A stretch of DNA of 64,000 nucleotides, from the NCBI RefSeq assembly GCF_020923435.1, contig NZ_CP087263.1, forward strand, positions 2,127,970 to 2,191,969, in the 5' to 3' direction. The position numbers and the translations under genes were made by a program. The stretch is from Brevibacillus humidisoli. Its GTDB lineage: Bacteria > Bacillota > Bacilli > Brevibacillales > Brevibacillaceae. This document shows positions 54,808 to 63,248 of this stretch, piece by piece. Each line of letters begins with the position of its first letter. The first letter of the stretch is position 1. The notes under the pieces are model-generated. The model saw nothing but the letters and a program-made list of their open reading frames with translations. It searched no databases and had not been told where the DNA came from.

Positions 54808-54845
54808 AAAAACGGTGGCCGAAGGATCAAACCACCGTTTTTCTA
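54808..54845 (+). terminator. Terminator after the secreted protein gene
   Basis: AAAACGGTGG pairs with CCACCGTTTT around a 13-base loop, with further T residues. It may also serve the convergent ykuS-like gene. Confidence 0.72.
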
Positions 54846-55097
54846 CTGATGATGGGTCGGGGACAAACGCTTGTGTACTTCGTGGAATACCTCTTGTGCG
54901 GACATGCCGGACGCATTGATGACAGGTGCACCTGTGATCGACTTGCTTTGATCGCCAAGCACATTTACATCTTGACCCGTAATCACCACAGCGTCCACCA
55001 TCTGCTGCCAGTTGCCAAGTTCGACTACGTCATACCCGTTTTGGCGCAGCATGCTGGAAATGTCGCTTAGTGAGTGTTCTACCGCTACTCTCGGCAT
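54843..55097 (-). CDS. YkuS-like UPF0180 protein
   Basis: 84 residues: VAVEHSLSDISSMLRQNGYDVVEL, then VDAVVITGQDVNVLGDQS and GAPVINASGMSAQEVFHEV, the pattern of the UPF0180 family (B. subtilis YkuS). Small alpha/beta cytoplasmic protein of unknown function. GGAGG precedes the ATG. Confidence 0.88.
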   Translation of the reverse strand: MPRVAVEHSLSDISSMLRQNGYDVVELGNWQQMVDAVVITGQDVNVLGDQSKSITGAPVINASGMSAQEVFHEVHKRLSPTHHQ

Positions 55098-55118
55098 AGA
55101 TACCTCCGTCCGATTGGT

Positions 55119-55280
55119 TTACTTGCGCAAAAACATCTTGATCGACAGCGGAATCATACCAAACCAACGCGCTGTCCATGCCTCCCGCATTTCTTTTCGC
55201 CTTTTACGCTCATCGGCAGGCGTTTCCATATACTCCAGCAGGCGTTTGATGAGGTATTTGAGATAATCCTGAAATGACAT
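55119..55280 (-). CDS. YqzE-like small protein
   Basis: 53 residues, MSFQDYLKYLIKRLLEYMETP at the start and WTARWFGMIPLSIKMFLRK at the end, with a basic centre (DERKRRKEMRE). This matches the YqzE family, found after the comG operon in B. subtilis. Here there is no comG; it lies 20 bases after aroK. GGGGGA site before ATG 55280. Function unknown. Confidence 0.8.
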   Translation of the reverse strand: MSFQDYLKYLIKRLLEYMETPADERKRRKEMREAWTARWFGMIPLSIKMFLRK

Positions 55281-55300
55281 GACGGATTCCCCCTCTACCG

Positions 55301-55822
55301 CTAGTCTCTCCGAAAATCCGTCTGTTCAACCATCTTCCTCATGATTTCGTCTACAATCTCTTGCACATGGCGTCCTGTTGTATCAATCTGCAGCGGGGCG
55401 AAATCATACATGCCGTCCCTCTCGGCCAGCAGACGATGGACACGCTCTGCTGCGTCCCCAGCAAGCAGGGGCCGCTGGGAATCGGAAGAAACACGGCGAA
55501 TGATTTCATCAGGACTCGCTTTCAGCGCAATGACCCATCCTCCCGACTTCATCGCCGCCACATTATCCGGGCGGAGGACCACCCCGCCGCCCGTCGTTAT
55601 GACTCTGCCGCCAGGTTGAAGCGATTCCAGCAGCAGTGCCGCTTCCACTTGGCGGAAATACGTTTCTCCTTCCTCGCTAAAAATTGTCGGAATGCTGCGC
55701 TGTTCCCGTTCTACGATGTATTGATCCAGATCGAGATACGGTCTGCCCAGTCGTTGGGCCAGCGCTTTGCCTACTGTTGTTTTGCCCGTCCCCATAAATC
55801 CGATCAGGATAATATTGTTCAT
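55301..55822 (-). CDS. aroK: Shikimate kinase
   Basis: 173 residues. The P-loop GFMGTGKTTVG is near the N-terminus; DLDQYIVEREQRSIPTIFSEEGETYFR carries the shikimate-binding Asp and Arg region, and ITTGGGVVLRPDN the glycine-rich loop. It phosphorylates shikimate in the aromatic pathway, two steps after AroQ. ATG 55822 is well spaced from GAGGAG; ATG 55828 abuts it. Followed by the yqzE-like gene. Confidence 0.95.
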   Translation of the reverse strand: MNNIILIGFMGTGKTTVGKALAQRLGRPYLDLDQYIVEREQRSIPTIFSEEGETYFRQVEAALLLESLQPGGRVITTGGGVVLRPDNVAAMKSGGWVIALKASPDEIIRRVSSDSQRPLLAGDAAERVHRLLAERDGMYDFAPLQIDTTGRHVQEIVDEIMRKMVEQTDFRRD

Positions 55823-55833
55823 CAGCATCTCCT

Positions 55834-57681
55834 CTATTTAGGTGGTACCGTAATGCGTACAACTTTGGATTGATTGTCATACTCTACCTGATACGCCAGC
55901 ACTTGCTCGAAGAAAGATAGCGGTACCATCGTCCGATCGTCAATCTCCAGCAGTCTATGCGGAAGCTGGTATGGTTTTCCATTAAACGTAACTTCTGCTG
56001 ACTTCTCTGACAGCAGTACTTCCTTTTGCGACGTATGGAGGCGGATCATTCCCTTTTTCTCCACCCACGTCACCTGATAGCCAATTTTCTCCATCACATC
56101 ACGCAGTGGGAGATAAACGGTTTCCCCCACTTCCCTACCAGGAACGGAAGGATAGTAGGGAACTCCATTGATAACGGTATCGACATAGTATTCAACAGCC
56201 AGAGGGACGATCGGCTGCCGGTTCGTCCGCTCCTGATTGGGGACAAAGTAAGCGGCTGTTCCGTTCAAAATCTGACTAAGAGCCTGGTCGAGATGCTGCG
56301 GTCCGATCACTTTGCCATGGTAATTGCGCTGCACACGCTGCAGGAAGCTGGCGAAAGGGGCCTCGCCAATCTGGCGGCGAAGTTGGTCGTATAGGACAGC
56401 CCCTTTTGCATACCACGTCCAGTCAAACTCATAGTAATCCGTAAACTGCCGCAGGGTCTTGGACAGTTTCCCATCCGGGTAGCGCTGCTGTAGCGTCTCA
56501 TACTCCCGCTGGTATTCCCCCATTACCGTATCGGCCATGGCTTGTCCATGCCGTTTTTGCATGTAGAGGTAGACGCTCCACTCCACCAGACCCTCGTCAA
56601 TCCAGCCTGTTTCCGCTTCGAGGGTAGAGACGCTGTTGTACCACCACAGGTGGGCGATCTCATGCGGCAGCCAGTGATTGATTTCGTTGTTGGCGTACAT
56701 GTTTTTGGAGAAAATCGCCAAATTGGCATACTCCATCGCATAGGTGTGCCCGGTCTCTGCAATCGACACGTACGGATATGGCAATTCTCCGTACATGTCG
56801 GAAAAGGCGGTTAAAGCGGATTCTGCGATTGCCTTCACCTGGGGCATGCTCTTCTTATCGCTAAGCGCGATGTCCACCGTCAGATTACCGATCTTGATTT
56901 GTTCGATATGGTACAGCGGACTTCCAACCAGCGAGAAGTTAAGCAGTTCCTTACCTTGATAGTGAATCTCCTGCTGACCACCCGCCAGACGAACCCGCTC
57001 GCCCCTGCCCCATGAGCTTACCCATCGGTATCCTTCTGGAGAAAGGAATCGGACGTCGTAGTCGGCGTAATGGTAGACAAACGGATCACCGTACCCGACC
57101 GGACGAGGCGGTTCATACCACTTCGCATTTCCATCTAGAGCACCCAGCATAGGGTACCAGTTGGTCAATGTCCAGATGTCATCTTTTGTACCGAAGCGAG
57201 TCGCACTGCGAGGAATCGCTGTTTCAAACTCTACCGTCAGGGCGATCCGTGTGTCAGTCGGAAACTTGTTCGACAGGCTGACTACGCTTCCTCTTCGCTG
57301 AAACGCGATCTTGGTTTCCCCATGCCGAATGGAGATAACTCTCATCGGGCTCCAGCCGTAATCGTACACGTACAGGTGAATCTCTTTCGTACCCGGATTG
57401 TCAAACTGAATCGTTTCCGTGCCGACAATTTTGGCCTGATTCGTTTGCAGTTCGGCCTTGATGGTATAAGCGGGATCAAGATCTTTGACCAATGACGGCA
57501 ATGGCGGAGACGACCGGAACGGATCGACGGGTGAAGACGTTGACTTCTCCACTGACGGCTGAACCGGGCTTGTCTTGGAAAACACGGAAATCTTTTGCCA
57601 ATTTGTCACTAGTGCAACGCCGCTGCCCACGATCAGGATCGCGAGGCATAGGAGAATGCTTGTTTTTTGTATCGCACTCAT
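55834..57681 (-). CDS. M1-family metallopeptidase with C-terminal copper amine oxidase-like stalk domain
   Basis: 615 residues. A signal anchor (about 7-27), a Pro/Ser-rich linker, a beta-rich domain and then the gluzincin zinc site: His340, Glu341, His344 in HEIAH and Glu363, 19 residues after the second His, as in M1 peptidases. The usual GAMEN exopeptidase motif is replaced by YAMEY near 314. The last 110 residues (VINGVPYYPS to VVRITVPP) resemble the copper amine oxidase N-terminal-like stalk common in cell-surface proteins of Paenibacillaceae. An exported, surface-bound peptidase. ATG 57681 has GGAG at eight bases. Confidence 0.85.
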   Translation of the reverse strand: MSAIQKTSILLCLAILIVGSGVALVTNWQKISVFSKTSPVQPSVEKSTSSPVDPFRSSPPLPSLVKDLDPAYTIKAELQTNQAKIVGTETIQFDNPGTKEIHLYVYDYGWSPMRVISIRHGETKIAFQRRGSVVSLSNKFPTDTRIALTVEFETAIPRSATRFGTKDDIWTLTNWYPMLGALDGNAKWYEPPRPVGYGDPFVYHYADYDVRFLSPEGYRWVSSWGRGERVRLAGGQQEIHYQGKELLNFSLVGSPLYHIEQIKIGNLTVDIALSDKKSMPQVKAIAESALTAFSDMYGELPYPYVSIAETGHTYAMEYANLAIFSKNMYANNEINHWLPHEIAHLWWYNSVSTLEAETGWIDEGLVEWSVYLYMQKRHGQAMADTVMGEYQREYETLQQRYPDGKLSKTLRQFTDYYEFDWTWYAKGAVLYDQLRRQIGEAPFASFLQRVQRNYHGKVIGPQHLDQALSQILNGTAAYFVPNQERTNRQPIVPLAVEYYVDTVINGVPYYPSVPGREVGETVYLPLRDVMEKIGYQVTWVEKKGMIRLHTSQKEVLLSEKSAEVTFNGKPYQLPHRLLEIDDRTMVPLSFFEQVLAYQVEYDNQSKVVRITVPPK

Positions 57682-57769
57682 CTTTTGCTCTCCCATATAT
57701 GTACATCTATTTTCCACAGACTGTTTTTCTATTGTAACAAATCAGACGGGAGAAGAGAATTGCAGGGAA

Positions 57770-57803
57770 CAAAAAAGGTCCAGCCGGAAAGGCTAGACCA
57801 AAT
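57770..57803 (-). terminator. pxpA terminator
   Basis: Minus strand: GGTCTAGCC pairs with GGCTGGACC (one mismatch) around TTTCC, followed by TTTTTTG. Confidence 0.8.
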
Positions 57804-57875
57804 GGCAGGCGGCGGGATGCTCATCAATCCCTTGGAGCAGCGGAACTTCCTCACGGATTGTACAGTTGAATCCTC

Positions 57876-58637
57876 TCACTGGCCGCTAAACGGCTCGATT
57901 TGGATCGATTGTTGCTTGGCCCAACGGTGCAGTTCCATCAAAAACGGCAAAATATCAGGGCTTTCAATGTGCACACAGAGAGTATCGGCAGCTAGTTCCA
58001 CTTGTCCGCCATCCACTGTACGGACACGCTGCTCCAGCACCAGCTGCCTCGTCTGTTCCAGTTGTTCATCCATGCTGATCAGTACACTGCCCTCCAACTC
58101 CCGTGGAGCCAGACGACCGTTCGGCAGGTAAGCCCGGTCAGCAAATACCTCTTCAGCCACCGTTATACCATGCTCCAGGCAAACATGTACCAGTGCGCTT
58201 CCGGAAAGTGCGTAAATAATCAAATCCTCACCGACGTCTAAAACAGCACGCACCACAGCCTCAGCCAATTCAGGACGCACGGCGGCTTCATTGTACAATG
58301 CTCCATGCAGCTTGACATGATGCAGTTCGCCCCCAAACGCCCTGGTGATTCCGTCCAGTGCGGCAACCTGGTATAGAACGATCTCATATACCTCTTTGGG
58401 TGAGAGATTCATCGGACGTCGGCCAAATCCATGCACGTCAGGATAACCAGGGTGAGCCCCTACCTTTACACCCAGGCGTAGTGCTTCCTCTACGAGACTG
58501 CAAATGACATGCGGATCACCGGCATGATACCCGCATGCGATGTTGGCCGACGTGACCCATTTCAAGATCCCGATATCCTCTCTGATGCGGAGACGCCCAA
58601 ATCCTTCCCCCATATCGCAGTTGATATCCAACCTCAA
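57876..58637 (-). CDS. pxpA: 5-oxoprolinase subunit A (LamB/YcsF family)
   Basis: 253 residues from TTG 58637. LDINCDMGEGFG at the N-terminus, ANIACGYHAGDPHVI, VKVGAHPGYPDVHGFGRRPM and EVFADRAYLPNGRLAPR are the hallmarks of PxpA. With PxpB and PxpC it hydrolyses 5-oxoproline to glutamate. GGAGG lies ten bases from the TTG; ATG 58682 or 58676 would add 13-15 residues with a poorer site. PxpB and PxpC are not in the window, so a full enzyme must be completed from elsewhere. Confidence 0.92.
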   Translation of the reverse strand: MRLDINCDMGEGFGRLRIREDIGILKWVTSANIACGYHAGDPHVICSLVEEALRLGVKVGAHPGYPDVHGFGRRPMNLSPKEVYEIVLYQVAALDGITRAFGGELHHVKLHGALYNEAAVRPELAEAVVRAVLDVGEDLIIYALSGSALVHVCLEHGITVAEEVFADRAYLPNGRLAPRELEGSVLISMDEQLEQTRQLVLEQRVRTVDGGQVELAADTLCVHIESPDILPFLMELHRWAKQQSIQIEPFSGQ

Positions 58638-58774
58638 ACCTGCCGCACCTCCTGACAGAATGGAAAACGCATTCATTTCCAATTTATTCTCTAGTAAACT
58701 ATATCATAGAACGGCAGGATACAGAACAGTCAAAAACAACTTTGGAAAGTGATTCCAATGGAAGTTCGTACAAG

Positions 58775-58822
58775 AAAAGGCCATTCCTCGCAACCAACGT
58801 ACCTTTGGGAATAGCCTCTGTT
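58775..58822 (-). terminator. ylbG terminator
   Basis: Minus strand: AGGCTATTCC pairs with GGAATGGCCT (one mismatch) around a 20-base loop, followed by TTTCTTG. Confidence 0.6.
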
Positions 58823-58837
58823 CATCGCTACTATCGC

Positions 58838-59206
58838 TTACCGTATGGAAGAAACGGCCGTCTGCCCGTTTTTGTCTCCCGGTTCAGTGGTCAGTGACTC
58901 CGTCAGTGCCATCAACTGGGACTTTTCCAGACGATAATCAAACTCTTTTGCCTTGTCAGGGCGTGCATTGTTGTACTCGATCGGAATCTCATGCCGGTGA
59001 GAACGCTCCACCCTGGTAACGAAGTTCAAGCGCTCCATCACCCGAATGGTCTCATCGATTTTCTCCGCGTCGACATACATGGAAACGTAGTTCAGCCGTT
59101 TGGATACGTAGTGAATGGTGCCGAACTTGCGCAAGTTCTTGGCAGCCCGCACGTTTTTGATCCAAACTGCTAACCCCAGTCGTCTATCCCTCATGCTCCC
59201 ATCCAA
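58838..59206 (-). CDS. ylbG: YlbG-like DUF2129 protein
   Basis: 122 residues; B. subtilis YlbG is about 90. The conserved domain is LGLAVWIKNVRAAKNLRKFGTIHYVSKRLNYVSMYVD (split), followed by VMERLNFVTRVERSHRHEIPIEY. A C-terminal tail of about 30 polar residues is extra. A small cytoplasmic protein of unknown function, encoded near ylbF in Bacilli. ATG 59206 has AAGGGG five bases upstream. Confidence 0.87.
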   Translation of the reverse strand: MDGSMRDRRLGLAVWIKNVRAAKNLRKFGTIHYVSKRLNYVSMYVDAEKIDETIRVMERLNFVTRVERSHRHEIPIEYNNARPDKAKEFDYRLEKSQLMALTESLTTEPGDKNGQTAVSSIR

Positions 59207-59353
59207 TCCCCTTCCTCTATATCGATACTTATGCTACCACGCTTTTCCGGCGTGAACAAGATGGATTGCACTCGTGATTGGTCGACGAAAGTGAAACAGC
59301 TATAATGAACAAAGAAAAGGCATCAACGCCTTGCAACGGTGGGAGGATTTCTC

Positions 59354-59668
59354 TTGATTGATCTGTTCTACACACAACTCACCGCAGCCCTGGCCAACCG
59401 AGACGGCATCGACCGCATCGATTGGCGAGAGTTCGCTGGACATCGCTTTTTATATGTAACCAGCTCACTTGCGCATCGCGAGCTGATTACGGTCATCCTG
59501 CAGGATGCGGAAGCGCTCGTCAAAGGTACGCGAATACGCTGCCAGTGCAACCATATCCGTACGGAGGAGCAGCGTTCCGTCTTTCGCTTTCGTTTCCTAG
59601 TCCCGGAAGAGAAAATGTTTTGCTGCGGCAATCAGTGTGAAGACTGCACCCTTCACCGGCAGCAGTAG
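59354..59668 (+). CDS. Small Cys-rich protein of unknown family
   Basis: 104 residues from TTG 59354, seven bases from a GGGAGG site. The N-terminal part is alpha/beta-like (IDLFYTQLTAALANRDGID, REFAGHRFLYVTSSL). Cysteines lie at 63, 65, 90, 91, 95 and 98; the last four form FCCGNQCEDC, which could bind zinc or an iron-sulfur cluster. It lies between ylbG and ylbF on the opposite strand and converges on ylbF with 2 bases between stops. I recognise no family. The strong ribosome site and charge pattern favour a real gene. Confidence 0.72.
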   Translation: MIDLFYTQLTAALANRDGIDRIDWREFAGHRFLYVTSSLAHRELITVILQDAEALVKGTRIRCQCNHIRTEEQRSVFRFRFLVPEEKMFCCGNQCEDCTLHRQQ

Positions 59669-59670
59669 CT

Positions 59671-60132
59671 TTAACCGTGTTTCTTCTTGGAGCCGCAGCC
59701 GCAGCTTCCGCCTGATCCGCAGCCGCCGCTCTTGGCCTCCAGGAACGGGTTGTTGCTCGGAACCTTGATCGTCGGAGAAACGGCATCGGCAATCGTCCGA
59801 CTCACTTCGTACAGCAAGTCGTCCAACCGATTTTCAGCCCGTTTGAATGCCTGTACCGAATCGAGCATTTCCAAGGCTCGTTTGGTTTCGCGCACTTCGG
59901 TTGAGACGCGGGTAAAGTCGGGATGGTACTTGCCAAACCGCTGAACCTCTTCATACAGTTCTTTCTTTTGTTCAAACAGCCTGCGCAGTCGCTGTGCCTC
60001 CGAATCCTGCTCCATCTGCTGTTTGGCCAAAAGGTAATCGGCCACTTCCTGCGAATCGTTTATCATCTGGGCCAGCGAGTAGGCCTCGTCTATCAGCAAA
60101 GTCATGTCCAATGTATCAACGGTATCCAACAT
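59671..60132 (-). CDS. ylbF: YlbF, Y-complex subunit
   Basis: 153 residues, helical (EAYSLAQMINDSQEVADYLLAKQQM, split), ending in a Cys/Gly-rich tail with Cys138, Cys144 and Cys146. YlbF works with YmcA and YaaT, an iron-sulfur-containing complex that helps RNase Y mature certain mRNAs and affects competence, biofilm and sporulation. ATG 60132 is seven bases from GGGGGG; the longer frame to 60195 overlaps the upstream gene. The tail cysteines are probable cluster ligands. Neighbours are ylbG and the large orphan protein. Confidence 0.92.
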   Translation of the reverse strand: MLDTVDTLDMTLLIDEAYSLAQMINDSQEVADYLLAKQQMEQDSEAQRLRRLFEQKKELYEEVQRFGKYHPDFTRVSTEVRETKRALEMLDSVQAFKRAENRLDDLLYEVSRTIADAVSPTIKVPSNNPFLEAKSGGCGSGGSCGCGSKKKHG

Positions 60133-60175
60133 CGGCATGCCCCCCTTGGTTTCAGAATGCGGTGCAGATGCACCG

Positions 60176-62125
60176 TTAGCTACGGTCCCCCACATAATCA
60201 GGGAGAATCAGCCGGACACGTCTGATGTCATCCAGCCTTACTTTTTCTCTTTTCCGCTCTACCTCCATTGTAATCGACCAGTAGCCCATTTCAACCTCTA
60301 CTTTTTGGGGCACCCCTTCCCACTCCGCTCCTTCGACGGTCTCGACACGTACCGTCAACTGCAGTTCCTTTGCCCGTTTGAACAGATCGCGCATCGTCTG
60401 AGGATGGTAAGATTGGAAGTGCTTGGTCCACATCTGCGGCAGTGCAGCGAGCTGTGGAATGCCTTCCAAACGATCAGGATAGACATTTTCTACCTGATAC
60501 GTCTGCCAGGGGGAAGAACCAACAAACAGTCCCGCATTCTCCTTTGTCTCAGGTACTGCCGCCTGTGCGGTGGGAGAACCGGCAAGTTGCGGATCGCTCC
60601 AGAGCAACCCATCCCCCTGCGGCACATACCCACATTGCCGAAGTGCTTCCAGCAGGTCTGCCTGTTGGGATAGAGGAACAAGAAAATCAGTCTCTGAGAT
60701 AATCTCCCAGATAAACGGCCTAATGAGCGGAATCTCTCGCAGTTCCTCCAGAATCCGTGCGTCAGCGGTGCTGACCCTGGCCCATGCTTCAACCCGAATC
60801 TGCTTAGCCTGCTTGATCCATCTCTCCATCATCGCACACACGCCCGGGGGCAGTGGATAGGGACATCGAGATGCAAGCAAGGCTTCGATTTGTTGCTGCT
60901 CTCCACCGCTCAAGACAAATGCCTGTACCTTCTCAGGCAACAGTGTGCAGCGGATCAAATCTCCCTCGAAATGGAGCATCCCAAACTGACTTACGGCCCA
61001 TAATTGATCAAGGGGAATCAGTGGCGGTACGATCACATCCCCGGTCGCCTCTACATACCACGTCGGTTCTACCGGATCATCCGAATCACTGCCGCAACGG
61101 ATAGGCAGACGCCACCATAGTTCACCATCGCCGTCTAGCCCCAGTTGAATCCAATCAAATCCAAGCAAGGGATGGAGCCATTCACCCCGAACCCGCTCCA
61201 CGGCATCTGCCGGCAGGGAAAATCCTGCCCTTTCCAAGCGGTCCAGCAGGGCGGTTAGAGAATGCCAACGCCCCTCCTCGCTGTTGACTACGTGTAATGC
61301 AGCCGCTTCCAACCATGTCTCTCCCGGTAGATAGTAGTTCATCACCAGTGACAGCAATTCACGTCTGCGCTGCTCCTGCGATTGGGCAAGCCAGTCAACT
61401 GCCGCCTGCTCAACCAGAACCAGTCGCCTCCCGTCCATTCTGACCAAGCCGAGTCGAAGTGCCAAATCGAGAATAACTCCTTCTGCGGCACGGTAAACCT
61501 TTTGCAAGTCAGGCGAAAACAGCCGCTCGAACCAGCTTCCGACATGCCGATCGTCACAGGAAAGGAGGGGCTGCAGCTTTTGCAGCACCCGCCGGTGGAT
61601 TGTCTGCCGTCGTGTAACGGGAACATCTTGGTCGCGGACGAAAAGAAGGAATGAAAATAAATCCAGGTGAATTCCTCGCCCGCTTGTAGTATAATAGGAT
61701 AGCATTTCATGGCTGGCCAGTGGAACACTCGCTTCCGCTTCATCCAGCAACATCAGCAACAATATTTCACGAACTTCACGAGGCATGAGGAAGCCGATGT
61801 CACTCCACAGCTTCCGCACCGTCAGGACAAAGCCAATCCGGCGGAGCCCGGTAAGCCCGAGTGACAGATGAGCATGTCTCTTCGCCGTTAATAGATCCCA
61901 TTGTTTTTTGGTGAAAAATCCTTGAACCGCTTCAAGGAGAAAGCAGCGTGCTGCTTCCCGCTCGATCTCCGTGCAGCTCTCCCATAGCCTCTGGACCACC
62001 TGCCGATCGACCAGACGAGACCCTACTAGTGTCGGCAAGATTTCGCCCAGCCGACGGTTTTGTTCTTCTGCGATTGCCTGTTTCGTGGCTTCCGATAACA
62101 TCCGGAACCCGTCTTCTAGCAGCAT
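60176..62125 (-). CDS. Large protein with XPB/Ssl2-like helicase-associated region, no helicase motor
   Basis: 649 residues. No Walker A or DEAH box is visible. Residues about 356-450 (YVEATGDVIVPPLIPLDQL, HFEGDLIRCTLLPEKVQAFV) resemble the XPB/Ssl2 N-terminal-like helicase-associated domain (PF13625 type), and the last part (LQLTVRVETVEGAEWEGVP to LDDIRRVRLI) resembles a WYL-like beta domain. The rest is helical, with winged-helix-like repeats likely. Proteins of this sort occur in Paenibacillaceae and actinobacteria. It lies just upstream of ylbF. GAGGTG precedes the ATG. Function unknown; a nucleic-acid or small-ligand sensing role is a guess. Confidence 0.75.
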   Translation of the reverse strand: MLLEDGFRMLSEATKQAIAEEQNRRLGEILPTLVGSRLVDRQVVQRLWESCTEIEREAARCFLLEAVQGFFTKKQWDLLTAKRHAHLSLGLTGLRRIGFVLTVRKLWSDIGFLMPREVREILLLMLLDEAEASVPLASHEMLSYYTTSGRGIHLDLFSFLLFVRDQDVPVTRRQTIHRRVLQKLQPLLSCDDRHVGSWFERLFSPDLQKVYRAAEGVILDLALRLGLVRMDGRRLVLVEQAAVDWLAQSQEQRRRELLSLVMNYYLPGETWLEAAALHVVNSEEGRWHSLTALLDRLERAGFSLPADAVERVRGEWLHPLLGFDWIQLGLDGDGELWWRLPIRCGSDSDDPVEPTWYVEATGDVIVPPLIPLDQLWAVSQFGMLHFEGDLIRCTLLPEKVQAFVLSGGEQQQIEALLASRCPYPLPPGVCAMMERWIKQAKQIRVEAWARVSTADARILEELREIPLIRPFIWEIISETDFLVPLSQQADLLEALRQCGYVPQGDGLLWSDPQLAGSPTAQAAVPETKENAGLFVGSSPWQTYQVENVYPDRLEGIPQLAALPQMWTKHFQSYHPQTMRDLFKRAKELQLTVRVETVEGAEWEGVPQKVEVEMGYWSITMEVERKREKVRLDDIRRVRLILPDYVGDRS

Positions 62126-62232
62126 TGCTGTATCACCTCACTCTGTCCGCTACCATTTCAACCTATTGCTCTAATCGCCATCTTGCACTGTCTTCAACGA
62201 TCAAACTCACGCGAAAGTAGAGGTGGGAAACC

Positions 62233-62652
62233 ATGAAAGGACTTATCACACTGTGGCTCTCACTGACGATCTTCCTAACAGGAGGAATGCCTGAGATGAC
62301 AAGTCATCCGTCTGATCATCCACAACCAGCCGCTGCCCACGAGATCGCCTCACCTCCCTATCCTAAACAAGTGGAAGAGGCATGGCAAGCGATTCGCAAA
62401 GAAGGCGGCTACGATGTGATTGACCAAAATGAGACCCGTTACGTGGTCATCGGTGCCGGCCAACGTCCAACCGGCGGGTACAGTCTGCAGATCGACCGTA
62501 TTGAAAACAAAAACGGTAAAATCATCGTCTATGTAGTAGAAAAAAAACCGGCTCCTTCGGCCCTGACTACACAGGCGATAACCTATCCGTCACTTGTCAT
62601 CTCCCTTCCAGCCCATGACGAGGCGATTGATGTCGTTTTCGTAGAGCGTTGA
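62233..62652 (+). CDS. Secreted PrcB-like protein
   Basis: 139 residues. A signal peptide (GLITLWLSLTIFLTGGMPE) precedes a C-terminal domain, TRYVVIGAGQRPTGGYSLQI then IIVYVVEKKPAP and TYPSLVISLP, which is the pattern of the PrcB C-terminal family known from a treponemal protease complex. Probably extracytoplasmic; binding partner unknown. Divergent from the 649-residue gene. AGGTGGG before the ATG and a strong terminator after the stop. Confidence 0.78.
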   Translation: MKGLITLWLSLTIFLTGGMPEMTSHPSDHPQPAAAHEIASPPYPKQVEEAWQAIRKEGGYDVIDQNETRYVVIGAGQRPTGGYSLQIDRIENKNGKIIVYVVEKKPAPSALTTQAITYPSLVISLPAHDEAIDVVFVER

Positions 62653-62654
62653 CC

Positions 62655-62694
62655 ACAGGCAAAAAGCAGAGGAATCCACCTCTGCTTTTTTTCG
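62655..62694 (+). terminator. Terminator after the PrcB-like gene
   Basis: AAAAAGCAGAGG pairs with CCTCTGCTTTTT around AATCCA, with further TTC. Symmetric enough to serve both strands. Confidence 0.87.
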
Positions 62695-62737
62695 TGTCCG
62701 CTCAGCAAACCATGTTGGCTCACCTGATAAAACATAC

Positions 62738-63133
62738 TTAGTTGACTTCAATCGCAAATGACTGCTTCACACCGTACGATTCATGATTGTTATGGGCCAG
62801 TTCCACAACGATCTCATGACGTCCGGGCGGCAGGTTGCGGTACACATAATGTGGGTCAAAAATCTTTGCTGCTTTTTTACCGTCTACATAGAGATGGGCA
62901 TGTCCTTCTCCCTGTTTGTTTTCTTTGCCCATGTTTTCCAGTGAAAACGTGAAACGAGAAACTGACAGTTGCAGGTGCAAATCCTTTCCTTTCACTTCAT
63001 GCTTCACCTGTAACCTAGGCTTCGGCTGGGCTTCTTCCGTCGTTTGCACCGACTCCATGGTATAGAGCGTCACTTCTACTCCGACCGCGATTGTCAGAAG
63101 AACCAGCAGGCTGCGGAGCCACTTTTTGCTCAT
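62738..63133 (-). CDS. Membrane-anchored protein with a His-containing beta domain
   Basis: 131 residues. An N-terminal segment (SLLVLLTIAVGVEVTLY) is a signal anchor or uncleaved signal. The rest looks like a beta-sandwich with GEGHAHLYVDGKKAAKIFDPHY, LPPGRHEIVVELAHNNHESYG (split here by a few residues), and a terminal SFAIEV strand. The GHAHLYVDG and NNHESYG pattern recalls periplasmic domains of unknown or metal-binding role. No function assigned. Confidence 0.72.
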   Translation of the reverse strand: MSKKWLRSLLVLLTIAVGVEVTLYTMESVQTTEEAQPKPRLQVKHEVKGKDLHLQLSVSRFTFSLENMGKENKQGEGHAHLYVDGKKAAKIFDPHYVYRNLPPGRHEIVVELAHNNHESYGVKQSFAIEVN

Positions 63134-63248
63134 CTGCAGTCTTCCCCCTTTGAAAGGTATGTTTCAGCATACAGGGTTCCCCAGATGAACAAAAAATAAC
63201 CGGCTTCTGGCTTCTATCCGTTACAGGCTCCCGGCAGTCGTCTCCATT

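Noticed and set aside
54843-55280. Remnant of a comG competence operon next to the yqzE-like gene
   Set aside because: No pilin-like or secretion ATPase fragments on either strand nearby.
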